DNA of 9,670 nucleotides, taken from assembly GCA_043798815.1 (NCBI GenBank), contig JAZDOH010000067.1:1-9670 (forward strand), given 5' to 3'. The translations under genes and the position numbers were made by a program. Shown piece by piece: positions 7,552 to 9,670 of this stretch (position 1 is the stretch's first letter; each line of letters starts with the position of its first letter). Source of the stretch: JAZDOH01 sp043798815 (GTDB lineage Bacteria; Patescibacteriota; Gracilibacteria; UM-FILTER-43-11). Under the pieces are notes generated by a model. That model had not been told where the DNA came from, did not search any database, and worked only from the letters and a program-made list of their open reading frames with translations.

Positions 7552-9126
7552 ATGGCAGAGTACTTCATGTCCTTTGCCATGCGAGTTAAAGAAATCCTAA
7601 AATTACTGGATCCAAAAAACCAGAACCTGCCGGCGCTTTCGACAGCCGCGGATTTTAAGACGTGTCCGCTCATTTACATTCCCGTAGTGCAAGGCGAAGA
7701 ACATGATATGATCCAGGAATTCCCGGCTTTTAAGGGACTTAAGCTCTCAGGCAAAAAAGAGGAGATGAAAGAGGTGATAAAAAATGATCAGGTGTTCCGT
7801 TTCATCGGCCTTGGAAAACTCGATCAGGTGAATGCGCGCACGATGCGCCGGTTTTTTGGAAAAGTGTATCTGGAAGCGCTCAAAAGCAAACCCAAACAAA
7901 TCGCCATGTTGTGTCCGAAAGAATTTTTGAGCCATGCCGCCACGGGCGTTCACGTAGCCGCGTTGGATCCAGGAATGTTCAAGAGTAAGTGGGAAAAAAC
8001 GCCGGCACCCGAAGTGATTTTCGTCGCCCCTGGAACTCTTATGTCATCCCCGCGCTCTTTGTCATTCCCGCGTAGGCGGGGATCTGATTCCCGTCTTCAC
8101 GGGAATGACATAGAAAACGCCCTTCATGAGGGACAAGTGATCGCCGAAGGGAAAAATCTGATGCGCATTTTAGGCTCCCTTCCGCCCAACGTGCTTAACC
8201 AGCAAACCTACGCCGAGTTGTGCATGGCGCTGGGGCATCAGTGGAAAGTGACGGTGAAGCGCGCGCCCCAAAAAGAGCTGAAAAAATATGAACTGTTACA
8301 AGCGGTTTCGCATGGCAGTAATCATCCTTCGGAGCTCCTTATTTTCCGAATTGAACCGAAAAAGAAATCCAAACACGCAACCGCTCTAATCGGCAAAGGT
8401 CTTTGTTACGACTCCGGCGGCATCATCGACAAGCAGGACCACATGAAGTTCATGAAAGAAGATATGGCGGGGAGCGCGTCGGTACTCGCGACGATTTTGG
8501 TGCTGGTTAAAAACAAATGGCCCATCAGAGAAACGACGTATTTTTTCCTCCCCATCGCCCAAAACATGATGGGAAGCAAAGCCATGCGCGCGGATGACGT
8601 GTACACCGCCGGCGACGGGCAAAAAGTGGAAGTTACGCACACGGATGCGGAAGGACGATTGGTGCTGGCGGACACGATTTGTTACGCCAAAAATCATTTC
8701 CCGGAAATCCATCGCTACATGACGATTGCCACTCTGACGGGAAGCTGTGTTCGCGCACTGGGCGACGTGTATACGGGCCTTGTTAGCAACAACCGTTCGC
8801 TCGCCAAAGAAATGGAGTTGATTGGAAAAGAAACCGGCGACTACCTGTTCGCGGGCCCCTGGGATTTAGAGTATGACGATTACATCTGCCCCGTGGCCGA
8901 CGTACCGAATGTGGGAGAAAATGCCGGCGAAGCCGGCTGGATCAAAGGCGCGTTGTTCATGAACCGCTTCATCCCCAAAACGGAGGAGGGGGAACCCAAA
9001 GCCCAATACGCCCATTTGGACATCGCCGGAACGATTGACATGTACGAAAAAGGCAAACCATGGCGCCGCAAAGGCTTCAATTCCGGCGTGGGAGTCGGAT
9101 TATTGGCAAAATTACTTAGTGAATAG
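7552..9126 (+). CDS. pepA: Leucyl aminopeptidase, M17 family, with an in-frame palindromic-repeat insert
   Basis: This cytosolic two-zinc exopeptidase removes N-terminal residues from peptides; the family forms hexamers. It has 524 residues (E. coli PepA has 503). The divergent N-terminal domain covers about 1-160 and the catalytic domain starts near 190. By alignment with PepA, metal ligands are K282, D287, D304, D365 and E367, and catalytic residues K294 and R369, within G-K-G-L-C-Y-D-S-G-G and T-D-A-E-G-R-L-V-L-A-D. The usual N of N-T-D-A-E-G-R is H363. A-T-L-T-G and H-L-D-I-A-G-T near the C-terminus are also present, so the active site looks intact. Residues 164-187 come from a repeat (nt 8041-8110) lying between the two domains. 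The ATG at 7552 lacks a Shine-Dalgarno site and only a weak -10 (GATTAT, 7540-7545) precedes it; in-frame ATGs at 7567 and 7579 are alternatives. The stop is TAG, with a terminator 24 nt later. Confidence 0.93.
   Translation: MAEYFMSFAMRVKEILKLLDPKNQNLPALSTAADFKTCPLIYIPVVQGEEHDMIQEFPAFKGLKLSGKKEEMKEVIKNDQVFRFIGLGKLDQVNARTMRRFFGKVYLEALKSKPKQIAMLCPKEFLSHAATGVHVAALDPGMFKSKWEKTPAPEVIFVAPGTLMSSPRSLSFPRRRGSDSRLHGNDIENALHEGQVIAEGKNLMRILGSLPPNVLNQQTYAELCMALGHQWKVTVKRAPQKELKKYELLQAVSHGSNHPSELLIFRIEPKKKSKHATALIGKGLCYDSGGIIDKQDHMKFMKEDMAGSASVLATILVLVKNKWPIRETTYFFLPIAQNMMGSKAMRADDVYTAGDGQKVEVTHTDAEGRLVLADTICYAKNHFPEIHRYMTIATLTGSCVRALGDVYTGLVSNNRSLAKEMELIGKETGDYLFAGPWDLEYDDYICPVADVPNVGENAGEAGWIKGALFMNRFIPKTEEGEPKAQYAHLDIAGTIDMYEKGKPWRRKGFNSGVGVGLLAKLLSE
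8042..8054 (+). repeat. Degenerate extra arm of the palindromic repeat
   Basis: This 13-mer differs from nt 8060-8072 by one base (TGTCATCCCCGCG against TGTCATTCCCGCG) and lies exactly 18 nt (6 codons) upstream. It looks like a decayed or partially duplicated copy of the left arm of the palindrome that follows, and suggests that the inserted DNA begins near 8041 rather than at 8060. Confidence 0.6.
8060..8110. repeat. 51-bp dRS3-like palindromic repeat inside pepA
   Basis: The outer arms, TGTCATTCCCG (8060-8070) and CGGGAATGACA (8100-8110), are a perfect 11-bp inverted repeat. Inside are two 20-bp units of the form ATTCCC-N8-GGGAAT: one at 8064-8083 with a single mismatch and one at 8087-8106 that is perfect. 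This form matches the dRS3 element described in Neisseria; similar short palindromes occur in other bacteria. The element is 51 bp, exactly 17 codons, and has no stop in the pepA frame. It adds an Arg-rich hydrophilic segment between the N-terminal and catalytic domains. No second full copy was noticed elsewhere in the window. Confidence 0.85.
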
Positions 9127-9150
9127 TTGATGAGCTATGAGCAGGCGAGA

Positions 9151-9182
9151 GCGTAAAAGCATTGCTTTTGCGCAGTTTTTTT
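9151..9182 (+). terminator. Intrinsic terminator downstream of pepA
   Basis: GCGTAAAAGC (9151-9160) pairs with GCTTTTGCGC (9164-9173) over 10 bp, with one T-G wobble and a 3-nt loop ATT. After AG comes a run of seven Ts (9176-9182). The hairpin begins 24 nt after the pepA stop and points in its direction. No matching T-run lies on the other side, so it appears one-directional. The T-run leads directly into the next promoter. Confidence 0.85.
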
Positions 9183-9190
9183 GCTATAAT
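9162..9190 (+). promoter_or_regulatory. Promoter of the last gene, overlapping the terminator
   Basis: TGCTATAAT (9182-9190) is a perfect extended -10. Exactly 17 bp upstream is TTGCTT (9162-9167), a 3/6 match to the -35 box that lies in the loop and 3' arm of the terminator hairpin. The expected start near 9197 leaves a leader of about 28 nt, A/T-rich and ending in AAGGA (9220-9224). Confidence 0.75.
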
Positions 9191-9224
9191 ATTTAGATTT
9201 ATTTGAAATAAAAACAAATAAGGA

Positions 9225-9670
9225 ATGGCTAATGCTCCTCAAGCACATCCGGCAATGGAAGCAGTGGATAGAATCCACCCCATTCTCGAAACACAACCTT
9301 TGGACATAAAAGCGCTTGATCAGGCCATCAACGAAGCTTTGAAACACAAAGAGGCAGTTGAACGGAGGGAGATCCCGGAAGCCATTGTGATCCTCATGCG
9401 AGAAAGGCTAAGAATAGCCATAGAACACGAAGCCTTATCTCCCAAAGCTTGGCACATCGGACGTATTAGGAAAATGCGAACTTTGGCCAGCACAATCGAT
9501 GCGACACGAGCAGCCATAGCTGCAACAAGCGCTGGAGTAGAACCAGAAGATGAAAAAACAAAGAAAGAGGCGGAAACATCAGCCTTAGAAGTCAACTTGG
9601 ACACGATTGAAAATACTGTTTTGCGCGAAATGGTTAGAGCAACCACCGATGGGAAACCTGAAGACCGTCA
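9225..9670 (+). CDS. Unrecognised helical protein (3' truncated by window edge)
   Basis: The frame is open from the ATG at 9225 to the window end, 148 complete codons with no stop. I do not recognise the family. The sequence begins M-A-N-A-P-Q-A-H-P-A-M and looks entirely alpha-helical and charged: residues 28-68 are rich in Lys, Glu and Arg, an Ala-rich helix (about 85-103) follows, and an acidic linker E-P-E-D-E-K-T-K-K-E-A-E (about 106-117) comes next. There is no signal peptide or membrane segment in the visible part. A strong extended -10 promoter precedes it. AAGGA directly abuts the ATG, too close for a normal Shine-Dalgarno, so the start could instead be the next in-frame ATG at 9255. 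Its short polar N-terminus resembles the 387-residue protein in style only; I see no alignable similarity. That it is a real gene rests on the promoter, the preceding terminator and the length of the open frame. Confidence 0.7.
   Translation, partial: MANAPQAHPAMEAVDRIHPILETQPLDIKALDQAINEALKHKEAVERREIPEAIVILMRERLRIAIEHEALSPKAWHIGRIRKMRTLASTIDATRAAIAATSAGVEPEDEKTKKEAETSALEVNLDTIENTVLREMVRATTDGKPEDR

Noticed and set aside
8041..8110. Possible pseudogene or CRISPR-like array in pepA because of the repeats
   Set aside because: The reading frame and all catalytic residues are intact, and the repeats are adjacent palindromic units without spacers.
9320..9646. 108-codon open frame on the minus strand at the right end
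   Set aside because: It is antisense to the plus-strand frame, which has a promoter and stays open to the edge; its Ser/Ala/Met-rich composition looks like a shadow. Not fully excluded, because the plus-strand gene is incomplete.
1..9670. UGA recoding as in Gracilibacteria
   Set aside because: TGA ends rdgB at the expected point after the S-H-R-G motif, and none of the genes needs TGA read as an amino acid.

Overview
This 9.67 kb window is a dense stretch of bacterial chromosome carrying mostly housekeeping genes. It holds seven protein genes, no RNA genes, no insertion sequence and no CRISPR array. The genetic code is standard: TGA ends the first gene and tryptophans are TGG. The compactness, the lack of properly spaced Shine-Dalgarno sites, the start codons placed at expected transcription starts, and two unrecognised proteins suggest a small-genome, uncultured-type bacterium, perhaps of the Patescibacteria/CPR (a Peregrinibacteria-like lineage is one possibility). 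This placement is an inference from style, not from a marker gene.

Layout: (1) nt 1-512 (+), the 3' part of a RdgB/HAM1-family non-canonical purine NTP pyrophosphatase; (2) 517-1413 (+), a 298-residue Xer tyrosine recombinase; (3) 1410-4958 (-), dnaE, the DNA polymerase III alpha subunit; (4) 5054-6217 (+), an unrecognised 387-residue soluble protein; (5) 6214-7536 (-), a CCA-adding enzyme/poly(A) polymerase with an HD domain; (6) 7552-9126 (+), an M17 leucyl aminopeptidase interrupted in frame by a palindromic repeat; (7) 9225-9670 (+), the start of an unrecognised helical protein that runs off the window.

Genes 2 to 6 alternate in direction. Both convergent junctions (2/3 and 4/5) are a single TTAA in which the two TAA stops overlap. 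The divergent junctions are short: 95 bp between dnaE and gene 4, and only 15 bp between the cca and pepA starts. Recognisable -10 boxes sit 6-8 nt before the ATG of xer, dnaE and cca, so these messages probably have almost no leader. The one clear intrinsic terminator (9151-9182) overlaps the promoter of the last gene.

Functionally, rdgB (nucleotide-pool cleaning), xer (chromosome dimer resolution) and dnaE (replication) concern DNA maintenance; cca concerns tRNA 3' ends and pepA peptide turnover. The alternating strands argue against one operon. I did not find a new multi-gene system. The most distinctive item is the dRS3-like palindrome inside pepA, translated as an extra linker; next come the leaderless promoter pattern, the paired TTAA junctions and the overlapping terminator/promoter.
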